Shown here piece after piece: positions 8,288 through 15,773 of a DNA stretch of 31,165 nt. The number at the start of each line of letters is the position of its first letter. The first letter of the stretch is position 1. The position numbers and the translations under genes were made by a program. Origin of the DNA: JAFGPJ01 sp964439135. Lineage in GTDB: Bacteria > Planctomycetota > Phycisphaerae > Sedimentisphaerales > Anaerobacaceae. Below the pieces are notes generated by a model. That model searched no databases. It was not told where the DNA came from and saw only the letters and a program-made list of their open reading frames with translations. The DNA lies in the NCBI GenBank assembly GCA_964439135.1, contig CAYTNN010000024.1, forward strand, positions 1 to 31,165, in the 5' to 3' direction.

Positions 8288-9502
8288 TTAAACTTTCGGA
8301 TGATTACCCAGATATTCGGTCTCAGGCAGTTCGCCAACTAGAGGCAACGCGTATTCAATGAAAGCATCGGTTATGCCGTTACCTTCGGCGTTGATGAATT
8401 CATCCGGCATCGATTTCGTCTTTTCGGCAACATTTTTCAGCTCGGTTCGGAACAGCTCGACGGCGTAGTCCTTTCCGTTGCCGGTACGCCTGATAGCGAC
8501 AGAACCGTTATCCTGCTTCATAGCCAGCTTGACCGCTTCGCGACCGCATCGCCGGGCTTCATCGACATCGACCGCCGACTGAATGCCGGGGTAGCTTCTT
8601 TGCAGGTAGCCGAACGTATCGGCCCGGACGCGTTTTTTCGGACCAAGCTTGGCTTTTACCTCGCCTGCCAGAAAGTCGGCCAGCGCACCGGTGCCGGAAA
8701 GTTGTACATTGCCGTGCGCATCGACCTCTGCCTGTTCGGCGAGTTTCTTGGCCCAGGTCACACCATCGACATCGCAAATTCCCTCGCTTACCGCGACAAC
8801 GCACCGCTCAAGATCTTTGAAAACTCCGACGACATCGCTGACGAACTTCTCCATCGAAACTGCTCTTTCCGGAACATAAACCAGATGGGGGCCGTCGTCA
8901 TCCCGTTTCCTGCCCAACACCGAAGCGGCGGTCAGAAAGCCGGCGTGCCTGCCCATAATCACGTCTATTTTCACGCCCGGCAGAGCACGGTTGTCCAGAT
9001 CGTCGCCCATCAAAGCACATGCCTCGAACTTCGCCGCCGTCCCAAAACCGGGGCAATGGTCGGTTACAAGCAGGTCGTTGTCAACGGTTTTGGGGATGTG
9101 AAACGCCCTGATGTCAAAATTCATATCATCGGCCATTGTATTGAGTATATGAGCGGTATTTGCCGAATCGTTACCGCCGATGTAAAAGAAATACCTGATA
9201 TTACGCTTCTCAAAGACCTTAAGAATTTTTGCACAATATTCCTCATCGGGCTTGTCTCTGCTGGTACCAATAGCAGAAGACGGTGAAGCAGCCACGATTT
9301 CCAGCGTTTCTGCCGAGAGCTTTTTCAAATCGATAAAGTGATCTTTAACCATGCCTGCCACGGCATGAATCGCGCCGTAGAGGTTTTCGATTTCCGGATG
9401 CTTGTTAGCCTCCTCGATAACGCCGACCAGAGAGGCATTTATTACACCGGTCGGACCGCCTGATTGCCCTACTACTGCATTTGCTTTAGGTGCACTTGCC
9501 AT
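8288..9502 (-). CDS. pfp: 6-phosphofructokinase, probably pyrophosphate-dependent
   Basis: Phosphorylates fructose 6-phosphate to the 1,6-bisphosphate. The 404-aa protein has the glycine-rich start VGQSGGPTGVINASL, IGGNDSANTA (GGND at 109-112), PKTVDNDL at 137-144 and MGRHAGFLTAAS. Compared with the ATP-type E. coli enzyme, the residues equivalent to Gly104 and Gly124 are Asp112 and Lys138, the pair known to switch phosphoryl donor from ATP to PPi. I therefore infer PPi dependence, which would make the step reversible. ATG at 9502 is preceded by GGAG. It sits 38 bases after the C69 peptidase gene and 68 bases before pyk in the same direction. Family is certain; donor specificity is inferred. 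Confidence 0.9.
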   Translation of the reverse strand: MASAPKANAVVGQSGGPTGVINASLVGVIEEANKHPEIENLYGAIHAVAGMVKDHFIDLKKLSAETLEIVAASPSSAIGTSRDKPDEEYCAKILKVFEKRNIRYFFYIGGNDSANTAHILNTMADDMNFDIRAFHIPKTVDNDLLVTDHCPGFGTAAKFEACALMGDDLDNRALPGVKIDVIMGRHAGFLTAASVLGRKRDDDGPHLVYVPERAVSMEKFVSDVVGVFKDLERCVVAVSEGICDVDGVTWAKKLAEQAEVDAHGNVQLSGTGALADFLAGEVKAKLGPKKRVRADTFGYLQRSYPGIQSAVDVDEARRCGREAVKLAMKQDNGSVAIRRTGNGKDYAVELFRTELKNVAEKTKSMPDEFINAEGNGITDAFIEYALPLVGELPETEYLGNHPKV

Positions 9503-9540
9503 TTCGACAACTCTCCATTAAAAAGTTAGTGTATAGTTTC

Positions 9541-10968
9541 TTACCTAAATTGCTTAGTCAGCTTGCGAGCTTCATCAACAGCACGAAGAGCAACAGCCCC
9601 CGAATAATCTGTCAGATAACGCTTCGCAGCAGATTTATTGCTTCGGTAAAGCTCCATCGCCCTCTTCTCAATCTTCGGCTGAGCAGCAAAAACTCCCGCT
9701 TCATATTTATCACATTCAATCCGAACGATTCCGATTCGACTCCTGTAATCGGCATTAACTTTATCCTGCAGCACCTTGAAAATCCACCAGGCATGTCCGG
9801 CATCGGGCTTGAATTTATCGGGTGATTCGGAAAAATGATATTCCAGCGTAAGATTTTCCTCCAGATCGACTGCTTTATAGTATTCTTTCGGCGTCTCGGT
9901 GATACCACAATACCAGGGAGTTAAAATGCTGCTGCAAGGCTCAGCCGAGCAACGCCAATATATACAGCCGATATCAACCGGCATATTACTCTGAAGCTGG
10001 AACACCGCTGCTTCCTGAGTTGCATTATTACAAAGCGAACCTTCGCCGTGAAATCGCAGGATTGAAATTACATCTTTCACGGAAAGTTTACGTGCCGGCC
10101 TTACAGAGAACGGCAGCTTCCGATCCGGCTGTTTTTCAATATCTTTTCCCGTTACCAGACACTGACCCCGCCACTGGCGCTCGTCCATAACGTGTTTTTG
10201 CTGTTGACCGTAAGCTTTTGAAAAGTCGAATTCCCCACCGCCCGCCGGATTATACCATCCTTTTTGTATCGCGAACTCGATGAGGTCGGGCGAGCCAAGA
10301 AAGTTGGATTTGTCATTAAGATTCACTTTGTCGATTACATAGACGTTAGGCAGCAGCACAACTGCATCATCCGGCACTCGCTGCGCCACCCATTGCTTGC
10401 CCCTGCTCATCGACAAAAGCCAGGCCTCTTTCGAATCGGCAATAACCAGCGTCCGTGAGCTTGGGTAGCCCACCTGCTCAATTAACTCGCCCGCTGTTTG
10501 CACTCCTTCTCTGGCGGTTTTCGCCCGTTCAGCGATAAGCCGGCGGAGCAAATATCCGATACCGCCTTTTACTAATTGGCCCCGGGCTTCGAGCTGTTGC
10601 AGTTCCTCCGCCCTGTCCGGGCAGCCGTCGCTGACCACAGCCACGCCCCATTCGTTGAGATATCCGTCGCTATATGCAATACCCGGATTTTCCGACCAGA
10701 GAAAAGCGTAACTTTCCCTGATCTGTGGAATTTCGGCTCCGCCCTGAAGCTTTATCATTTCCCCGGCTCTATGTTCGATGCGAGGAACTTTTCGGAAATT
10801 AAGAAAACGCGGTCCGTAATTCTGCTCATTATGTCCCAACAGAACGGCTCCGTCCGTCGAAGCATCCTTACCCACTACGACGGCATAGCAGCCATGCACC
10901 GAAGATGCGAACGAACCCACAGCTAAAATGGCAGCAAAGAAAATATACAAAACCTTGCTTTTACCCAT
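9541..10968 (-). CDS. Exported C69-family peptidase (dipeptidase-like)
   Basis: A 475-aa N-terminal-nucleophile hydrolase of the C69/U34 dipeptidase group. The start at 10968 is chosen because GAGG lies 12 bases upstream and a signal peptide follows at once; an upstream in-frame TTG would put 27 non-hydrophobic residues before it. Residues 1-26 are the signal peptide (VLYIFFAAILAVGSFASSVHG). Cys27 begins the mature part in CYAVVVGKDASTDGAVLLGH, the usual C69 layout in which the exposed Cys is the nucleophile. Further family-like segments are YAFLWSENPGIAYSDGYLNE, GYPSSRTLVIADSKEAWLL and the central RQWRGQ region. It probably works outside the cytoplasm on short peptides or amide substrates. 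The substrate is not predictable from sequence. Confidence 0.85.
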   Translation of the reverse strand: MGKSKVLYIFFAAILAVGSFASSVHGCYAVVVGKDASTDGAVLLGHNEQNYGPRFLNFRKVPRIEHRAGEMIKLQGGAEIPQIRESYAFLWSENPGIAYSDGYLNEWGVAVVSDGCPDRAEELQQLEARGQLVKGGIGYLLRRLIAERAKTAREGVQTAGELIEQVGYPSSRTLVIADSKEAWLLSMSRGKQWVAQRVPDDAVVLLPNVYVIDKVNLNDKSNFLGSPDLIEFAIQKGWYNPAGGGEFDFSKAYGQQQKHVMDERQWRGQCLVTGKDIEKQPDRKLPFSVRPARKLSVKDVISILRFHGEGSLCNNATQEAAVFQLQSNMPVDIGCIYWRCSAEPCSSILTPWYCGITETPKEYYKAVDLEENLTLEYHFSESPDKFKPDAGHAWWIFKVLQDKVNADYRSRIGIVRIECDKYEAGVFAAQPKIEKRAMELYRSNKSAAKRYLTDYSGAVALRAVDEARKLTKQFR

Positions 10969-11344
10969 CTTTTTTGCCTCTAAATTCGAACTATGTATCA
11001 GACCTCGAAAGTTGACTCTGCTTACGATTTTCGAGTTGCCATTATACAAACAGAATATCAGCAGACAAGGATAATCATAAAATGAATAGGTTTTTAAGAT
11101 TACTCCCTAATCTTCCCGGCGTAAGCCATTTGTTTTTAGACAGATTAAAGCTAATAAATATTAGGAAGTCGCCTTGTTTCGGATTGCCTATTTAGCAAGA
11201 TCGGTGTAATTTAACTACATCTATACCGACTGGAGTATAGAATTGTTTGTGAGCATCTGGGAATAGGATATAATCAGGCATAACTTTGAGATGGTATCTT
11301 TGGAGGGAGAGGTAGTGTAATACAATTAAAGCAAAAGGAAAAAT
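10969..11344. other. Intergenic region between divergent genes
   Basis: About 376 AT-rich bases hold the divergent promoters of the C69 peptidase (-) and the unrecognised gene at 11345 (+). A perfect inverted repeat, AAGATTA-CTCCC-TAATCTT, lies at 11096-11114 and could be an operator. GGAGGGAGAGG near 11302 is purine-rich but too far from the ATG at 11345 to be its ribosome site. No gene, tRNA or mobile-element end is visible. Confidence 0.4.
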
Positions 11345-12232
11345 ATGTTTCTGGGCATTGACAAGAACATTGGCACTGTCTATGAAGGGAGCAATAAGTA
11401 TTGGGGTTCAAGAGCCTTGATCACGGCACCATATCTGTTTGATTTACAAATTGGAGAGACTCCAGAAGAAGCCCTGAATAAACTCTTAAAGAGCACGAGT
11501 GAATTTGATAAGTTACTCTTTCGTGAAGATAGTTTCGACGCGATATCTATCGTAAGACGTGGACGGATTTATATACCTGAGAAACAACAACCTTGTCAGT
11601 GCCGGGTTTTCCCTGTAAATGAAGCAGAGATTAACGAAGCAAGATCAAGCAACGGAGTAGTAAAGAAGGATCTGTATACCTACAAAGAATACCGATTACC
11701 CTCTTGGAATCCCTCTAAAGAAACTTTTGCGGCAATTGGAAGTAAAGCGGCTTATTCTATGTGGCGTATTGTCTCAAATGATCGCATGTATTCAAGCGAA
11801 GAAATTGTAACTATGCGGCCCCTTTACTTCATAGGAGTCCTTCCAGATCTTTCACCAAATAAAATACCGGAAACATGGCGATCCCAAGTTTTGGAAAGCG
11901 TACAAAAAGTAGTGGACTCAATGTATAAAGCGAATGCCGACTCTATTGTTGAACTTTGTCGCCATGCAGCAAGTGCGGCCCTTTTTGCAGAATTCTATAA
12001 GGAAATATCAAAGGTAAACAAAAAAGACCTCGGGGAATTGGCAAAAATTGCAGAACAAAAGGAACGACGGATAATTGCATATTGTGGAAAAACGATTGCA
12101 GATTTGCATTCCAGACTCAAGCCAAACATCCAAATGCACTATGCTTGTCGTACTGTAAGTGACCGGGACGCCGAGTTGGCAGTTCAATGCCTCTCGTTCA
12201 TGTTGAGAGACTTAGGTTATACGCGATCTTAG
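11345..12232 (+). CDS. Unrecognised 295-aa protein
   Basis: I do not recognise this family. It has no signal peptide or membrane segment. The N-terminal half (1-175) is mixed alpha/beta with several aromatic residues (YWGSRALITAPYLFDL, YKEYRLPSWNP). From about residue 190 to the end it is helical with a conserved-looking pattern (IVELCRHAASAALFAEF, RRIIAYCGKTIADLHSRL, DAELAVQCLSFMLRDLGY). That layout recalls HEPN- or abortive-infection-type C-terminal domains, but the characteristic RX4-6H motif is not evident, so this is only a thought. AAAAGG sits close to the ATG. The gene appears more AT-rich than its neighbours and starts an accessory block. It faces the lipoprotein-like gene convergently with 99 bases between. 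Confidence 0.6.
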   Translation: MFLGIDKNIGTVYEGSNKYWGSRALITAPYLFDLQIGETPEEALNKLLKSTSEFDKLLFREDSFDAISIVRRGRIYIPEKQQPCQCRVFPVNEAEINEARSSNGVVKKDLYTYKEYRLPSWNPSKETFAAIGSKAAYSMWRIVSNDRMYSSEEIVTMRPLYFIGVLPDLSPNKIPETWRSQVLESVQKVVDSMYKANADSIVELCRHAASAALFAEFYKEISKVNKKDLGELAKIAEQKERRIIAYCGKTIADLHSRLKPNIQMHYACRTVSDRDAELAVQCLSFMLRDLGYTRS

Positions 12233-12331
12233 TAAAAATCCAAACAATCCACTACTGCCCTTCGAACCAAGAGGTGGGCTACCCCAAAAAGGGGAAAAGC
12301 AGAATGTCCTTTAATCGCCCGAGGAACCGAT

Positions 12332-12922
12332 TCATTTCTTGACCCAGATTAATGATCCCGCAAGCCATCGGGAACCTCCCACGCTATTGCCATTCAAGTC
12401 TGTGATTTCCAACCTCGCTTTGTCTGGATTATTTGGCGACCTGATTCTGGCCCATAGCTCCCAGAAGTTTTGGACAAATTGAAGTCGAATTTGGTAGGGT
12501 TGGTAATGCCATCTGTTGGCGACGATTATAGTGAGCGAGTCCCCCTTTTGGGAGACTCGACTCACGATTGAATTGTCAATCCCCGCGCGCGTCAGCGCCC
12601 CAATGAAAATGTCGCGTTCAGACGCTTTGGCGTTCTCCTCAGTAAAGGTAAGGGGAGGCTTACGTGCTCGCAATATCTCTTCCTGTAATCGTCTGTACAA
12701 TTCTTCTTCTGTCAAATTATGTAATTCTACCCCTTGTTTCTGTAACTCTTCCCTCAATTCCTCTCTTGCGTCATCCCATGCTTTAGCAATTTCTTGTCCT
12801 TCCTCATCTTGTCTCTTGTCTTGCATCGATTTGGGTTCTGTCGAAGGGTAAGTCCGAGATGCGGTACATGCACCTCCAACAACTATCAATCCCAATAGAA
12901 TCGTTAGTATTGTCTCTTTCAC
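12332..12922 (-). CDS. Putative lipoprotein, function unknown
   Basis: A 196-aa protein if started at the GTG at 12922, which I prefer: GGGGA lies 7 bases upstream and a hydrophobic segment follows at once. A TTG at 12976 would add 18 charged residues before it. Residues 1-18 are a signal peptide (ETILTILLGLIVVGGA) and Cys19 could be the lipidated residue, though Gly at -3 is atypical. The middle (about 25-75) is a highly charged probable coiled coil (REELREELQKQGVELHNLTE), and the C-terminal 90 residues look beta-rich (DSLTIIVANRWHYQPYQIRL). No family recognised. It sits 16 bases after a 43-aa membrane peptide in the same direction. Confidence 0.6.
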   Translation of the reverse strand: MKETILTILLGLIVVGGACTASRTYPSTEPKSMQDKRQDEEGQEIAKAWDDAREELREELQKQGVELHNLTEEELYRRLQEEILRARKPPLTFTEENAKASERDIFIGALTRAGIDNSIVSRVSQKGDSLTIIVANRWHYQPYQIRLQFVQNFWELWARIRSPNNPDKARLEITDLNGNSVGGSRWLAGSLIWVKK

Positions 12923-12938
12923 TTTACTTTCCCCACTT

Positions 12939-13070
12939 TCAGCTTTCGCATTCCTTTTGCTCGATTTGTAATCCAATCTTCATAATCTTTCTCGTGGCTG
13001 TCAGAAAGACAACTGTGAACATGATCAACGATTCCACCATGATAGGGTCAATCTGGGGAAGCTTATTCAT
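12939..13070 (-). CDS. Small membrane peptide (43 aa)
   Basis: ATG at 13070 follows a purine-rich AAAGGGAAAA. The product starts MNKLPQIDPIMVESL, then has one hydrophobic segment (LIMFTVVFLTA) and a basic stretch (TRKIMKIG), a layout expected for a one-pass small membrane protein. It ends at a TGA 16 bases before the lipoprotein-like gene, suggesting co-transcription. No known family; the call rests on ribosome site, membrane segment and position. Confidence 0.4.
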   Translation of the reverse strand: MNKLPQIDPIMVESLIMFTVVFLTATRKIMKIGLQIEQKECES

Positions 13071-13128
13071 TTTTCCCTTTCACTGAGGTGCTTTCGTATC
13101 ACGCGTAGCTTCTTTAAGCAGATCCGAC

Positions 13129-13821
13129 TCAGCTAATTCGGCCGTCGCCCACGAGTTCGTATACGCCTGTCTTCCGTGTGCGCGATGCTGGTCTCCTATG
13201 TATTGTCCAATACTGTCCTTTTTTGTCTGGTTCTCCTTGTCGGTTGCAGCGGGTAACTTTCTTTAATCCAGATGGTATCGGTAGTTCGATCCAAGGTACT
13301 ATGTTGTTGGGTCTCATCCACATTGGCCAAGCTGAACTGTGCAACCGTTCGGATGGTCGATCAGGAGAAACGAATGCGAAATGTGGGATAACTCTGGGCC
13401 ATCGCTTGCCATCCATAGCGAAAATTTCACGAAAACGTACTGCTTTGGAAGCCATTTGCTTATTCGCGAAACCGCCTACCCCTTTTGCTTCCAACAAAAT
13501 GATGTGGGAAATGTTATCTGCTTCGTACGCAAAAAGAAAATCAATATCTTCTTGTTGCCCTTTAATCAGGCGATCCGTATTCTCGAAAATGCGTTGTTCC
13601 GGATTAGGATTGAAAGCCAAGTGCAAACTTGCATAAAGCCAGTCAAGGTGATAATCCATTGCCGCGAAGACGCTTTCAGGAAGCTGGATGTGTAAAGCAT
13701 TTGTAATGCTCTCTCGAAAGGCCGGGCATGGTTTGAAAGAAGCATTTCCTAGAATATGACCGATAAGGAAGAAGCGTTCCTTTGAATTGAAGGATTTGAG
13801 ATTCTCAATCGTCCGACTCAT
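13129..13821 (-). CDS. PD-(D/E)XK nuclease-like protein, orphan
   Basis: A 230-aa protein with a candidate PD-(D/E)XK core: Asp94 in EDIDFLFAYE, then strand HIILLEAKG with Glu111-x-Lys113, followed by a helix with conserved-looking basic residues (KQMASKAVRFREIF). This fold is used by restriction, repair and defence nucleases. No helicase, methyltransferase or transposase is next to it, so its partner is unknown. ATG at 13821 has GAGG nearby. The C-terminus is basic (KKVTRCNRQGEPDKKGQYW), possibly for nucleic-acid contact. The fold assignment comes from motif spacing only. Confidence 0.55.
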   Translation of the reverse strand: MSRTIENLKSFNSKERFFLIGHILGNASFKPCPAFRESITNALHIQLPESVFAAMDYHLDWLYASLHLAFNPNPEQRIFENTDRLIKGQQEDIDFLFAYEADNISHIILLEAKGVGGFANKQMASKAVRFREIFAMDGKRWPRVIPHFAFVSPDRPSERLHSSAWPMWMRPNNIVPWIELPIPSGLKKVTRCNRQGEPDKKGQYWTIHRRPASRTRKTGVYELVGDGRIS

Positions 13822-13917
13822 CTCATTACCTCAATGGATTATTTCCAACAACGCAACACCAACGGTCAGGCGAAGACAGGTAACGCGTCGCCTGCACCAA
13901 CTTTGTCCGAGCAAGAC

Positions 13918-14235
13918 TCACTCACCAGGCATGCCCGCGCGAGCCGCCTCTTGTTTCTCAATGGCTTTCCATTTTGTATAGTTCACCTCGTCTTTTGCCT
14001 GTAAGTAGGCAGCAGCCACCAGACTGGCTTGGACATAGGCATCCATGGCACTTCCGTTGCGCTTCGCAATCTCGTATTGCTTAACGGCGTCAGCGGCAAC
14101 TTGCTGCTCTATCCTCTGCATGTCCGTGGCTGCCTGCTTTTCTAGTCCTCCGCCAAATAAATACCAAACAAGCCCAATTGCACAGAACACTCCAACGATC
14201 CCACCTGCAACATCGTTTTTCTTGTTATCACTCAT
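13918..14235 (-). CDS. Small membrane-anchored protein of unknown function
   Basis: A 105-aa protein from the ATG at 14235, supported by GAGGAGAAG just upstream; a start nine codons earlier lacks such a site. After a charged MSDNKKNDV a glycine-containing membrane segment follows (AGGIVGVFCAIGLVWYLFGG, about 10-29), then a charged, alanine-rich helical part to the end (AADAVKQYEIAKRNGSAMDAY). No signal-peptide cleavage is expected, so it is probably an inner-membrane protein with a soluble helical tail. The family is not recognised. It belongs to the same minus-strand run as the PD-(D/E)XK-like gene 96 bases downstream. Confidence 0.6.
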   Translation of the reverse strand: MSDNKKNDVAGGIVGVFCAIGLVWYLFGGGLEKQAATDMQRIEQQVAADAVKQYEIAKRNGSAMDAYVQASLVAAAYLQAKDEVNYTKWKAIEKQEAARAGMPGE

Positions 14236-14452
14236 TTGCTTCTCCTCGTTCTGTTCAAACACTGACTACATCGATCCACATAGTACCCACAATAGGTTGG
14301 CCGGATTCAGATGTAATGGTGTCTGCGAAGAAACAACATCGTTCGCCCATACTTTAGTCCTATATCTCGCCATATCTTGCTATCGGCTGGAAACGGCAGC
14401 GAGATAAGGAAAAAGTGAAGAAAACAGTTAAAGCGTTGGGTCTAAGAAGCCA

Positions 14453-14480
14453 ACTAATAACTGAAAACTGACAATTGACG
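14453..14480 (+). repeat. Degenerate heptamer array (4 x 7 nt), intergenic
   Basis: Units ACTAATA, ACTGAAA, ACTGACA, ATTGACG in strict period 7, in the 287-base gene-free region between the small membrane protein and avtA. It is the fourth array of this form in the window. The rest of 14236-14522 shows no gene. Confidence 0.5.
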
Positions 14481-14522
14481 CCCAAGTATCTGGGACTCTG
14501 TTAGAGCTTGGCGCTTCGCGTT

Positions 14523-15767
14523 TCAGGCCCGTTTCACTTCTTCGGCGATGATTTTTATGCCGGCGGTTAAGGTCTCCGTGTCCTGTGAATAGTTTACACG
14601 GATACATTCATTCTTATGCTGCCAGTTTTCTTCAAGCCCCGGGTAAAAGTAGTGACCTGGAACGATCAGAACGCCCCTTGCTTTGAGCCGTTCATAAAGC
14701 TCGCTGTTCGTAATGGGGAGATTCGGAAACCACAGCCATAAAAAGAACGCCCCCTCCGGCTTGTGCACGTGGAAATCCGTCCCATCCAGCTCTTTGTAAA
14801 CCAGATCCAAAGTTGCCCGGGCTTTTTGCTGATAATACGGCGTGATTACATTGCGGCTAAGATTGATGATTTCGCCGGTTCGGACCAGGTCCACCACTAT
14901 CGCCGCTCCCATACTGCCGGGAGCAAGACTCATCACAGCATTCATCCTGGTGACCATAGTAATGACTTCTTCATTGGCTATAACAATCCCTGTGCGAAGT
15001 GCCGGCAGACCGAACTTGGAAAGACTCATGCAGAAAATCGTATGTTCGTTCCAAACAGCTTTGGCTTCCGTGAAGACAATATTGGGGAATGGCATGCCGT
15101 AAGCACTGTCAATTATCAATGGAATGTCATTTGCGCAGGCAAGCTCATTTAACCTTTCAATTTCAGCGTCCGTCAGGACATTGCCGGTAGGATTCGTCGG
15201 CCTGGAGACGCAAATTGCGCCAATCTCATCGGTTATATTAATCTTATCAAAATCAACATGATATTTAAATATACGGTCGTCTATATGCTCGATTTGAGGC
15301 TTGTTGGCTACAAACAAATCGTCCTCCAGACCGACATCACAATACCCAATATATTCCGGCGTAAGCGGAAACAGGATTTTTCTGCCGGGCCGCCCTGCAA
15401 AATCGCCGGCGAATATGTTGAACAGAATGAAAAATGCCGTTTGGCTGCCATTGGTCAGGGCGATGTTTTCCGGCTGTATGTCCCAGCCAAGCTCGCTCCT
15501 GAGCAAGTCCGAAACCGCCTCGATGAATTCCCGGTTGCCGCCGGGGGGATCATAATTTCCAATGATCCGCTCAAATTCAGCACCGTTACGGAGCAGCTTA
15601 TCCATACTTCTTCGAAAGCACTGCTGGACCTTCGGAATCTGGGCTGGATTTCCTCCGCCGAGCATGAGAATATTCCGGCCTTCCGAGTAGGCGATACCAA
15701 GGTCTTCCATCAGTTGGCCGATACCGGATGTTTCTGCAATCTTCTTTCCAAACCTGGATACTTCCAT
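14523..15767 (-). CDS. avtA: Valine--pyruvate aminotransferase
   Basis: Fold-type I PLP-dependent transaminase that moves the amino group between valine and pyruvate (alanine/2-ketoisovalerate). The 414-aa protein has the AvtA-like start FGKKIAETSGIGQLMEDLG, GGGNPAQIP, the cofactor-binding TNGSQTAFF, SRPTNPTGNVL (NPTG), IIDSAYGMPFPN, and the PLP lysine in SLSKFGLPALRTG; the substrate-carboxylate arginine lies in CIRVNYSQD near the end. Its ATG is 6 bases after the addA stop, so it is probably translated from the addBA message. The link between an aminotransferase and a repair nuclease looks organisational rather than functional. Confidence 0.92.
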   Translation of the reverse strand: MEVSRFGKKIAETSGIGQLMEDLGIAYSEGRNILMLGGGNPAQIPKVQQCFRRSMDKLLRNGAEFERIIGNYDPPGGNREFIEAVSDLLRSELGWDIQPENIALTNGSQTAFFILFNIFAGDFAGRPGRKILFPLTPEYIGYCDVGLEDDLFVANKPQIEHIDDRIFKYHVDFDKINITDEIGAICVSRPTNPTGNVLTDAEIERLNELACANDIPLIIDSAYGMPFPNIVFTEAKAVWNEHTIFCMSLSKFGLPALRTGIVIANEEVITMVTRMNAVMSLAPGSMGAAIVVDLVRTGEIINLSRNVITPYYQQKARATLDLVYKELDGTDFHVHKPEGAFFLWLWFPNLPITNSELYERLKARGVLIVPGHYFYPGLEENWQHKNECIRVNYSQDTETLTAGIKIIAEEVKRA

Positions 15768-15773
15768 AATTTT

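Noticed and set aside
8600..9286. 228-codon + strand frame
   Set aside because: Antisense to the phosphofructokinase gene, whose motifs fall within the same bases.
12282..12294. CCCC-AAAAA-GGGG as a terminator between convergent genes
   Set aside because: The stem is only four base pairs with no extension and no T-run, so it is too weak to call.
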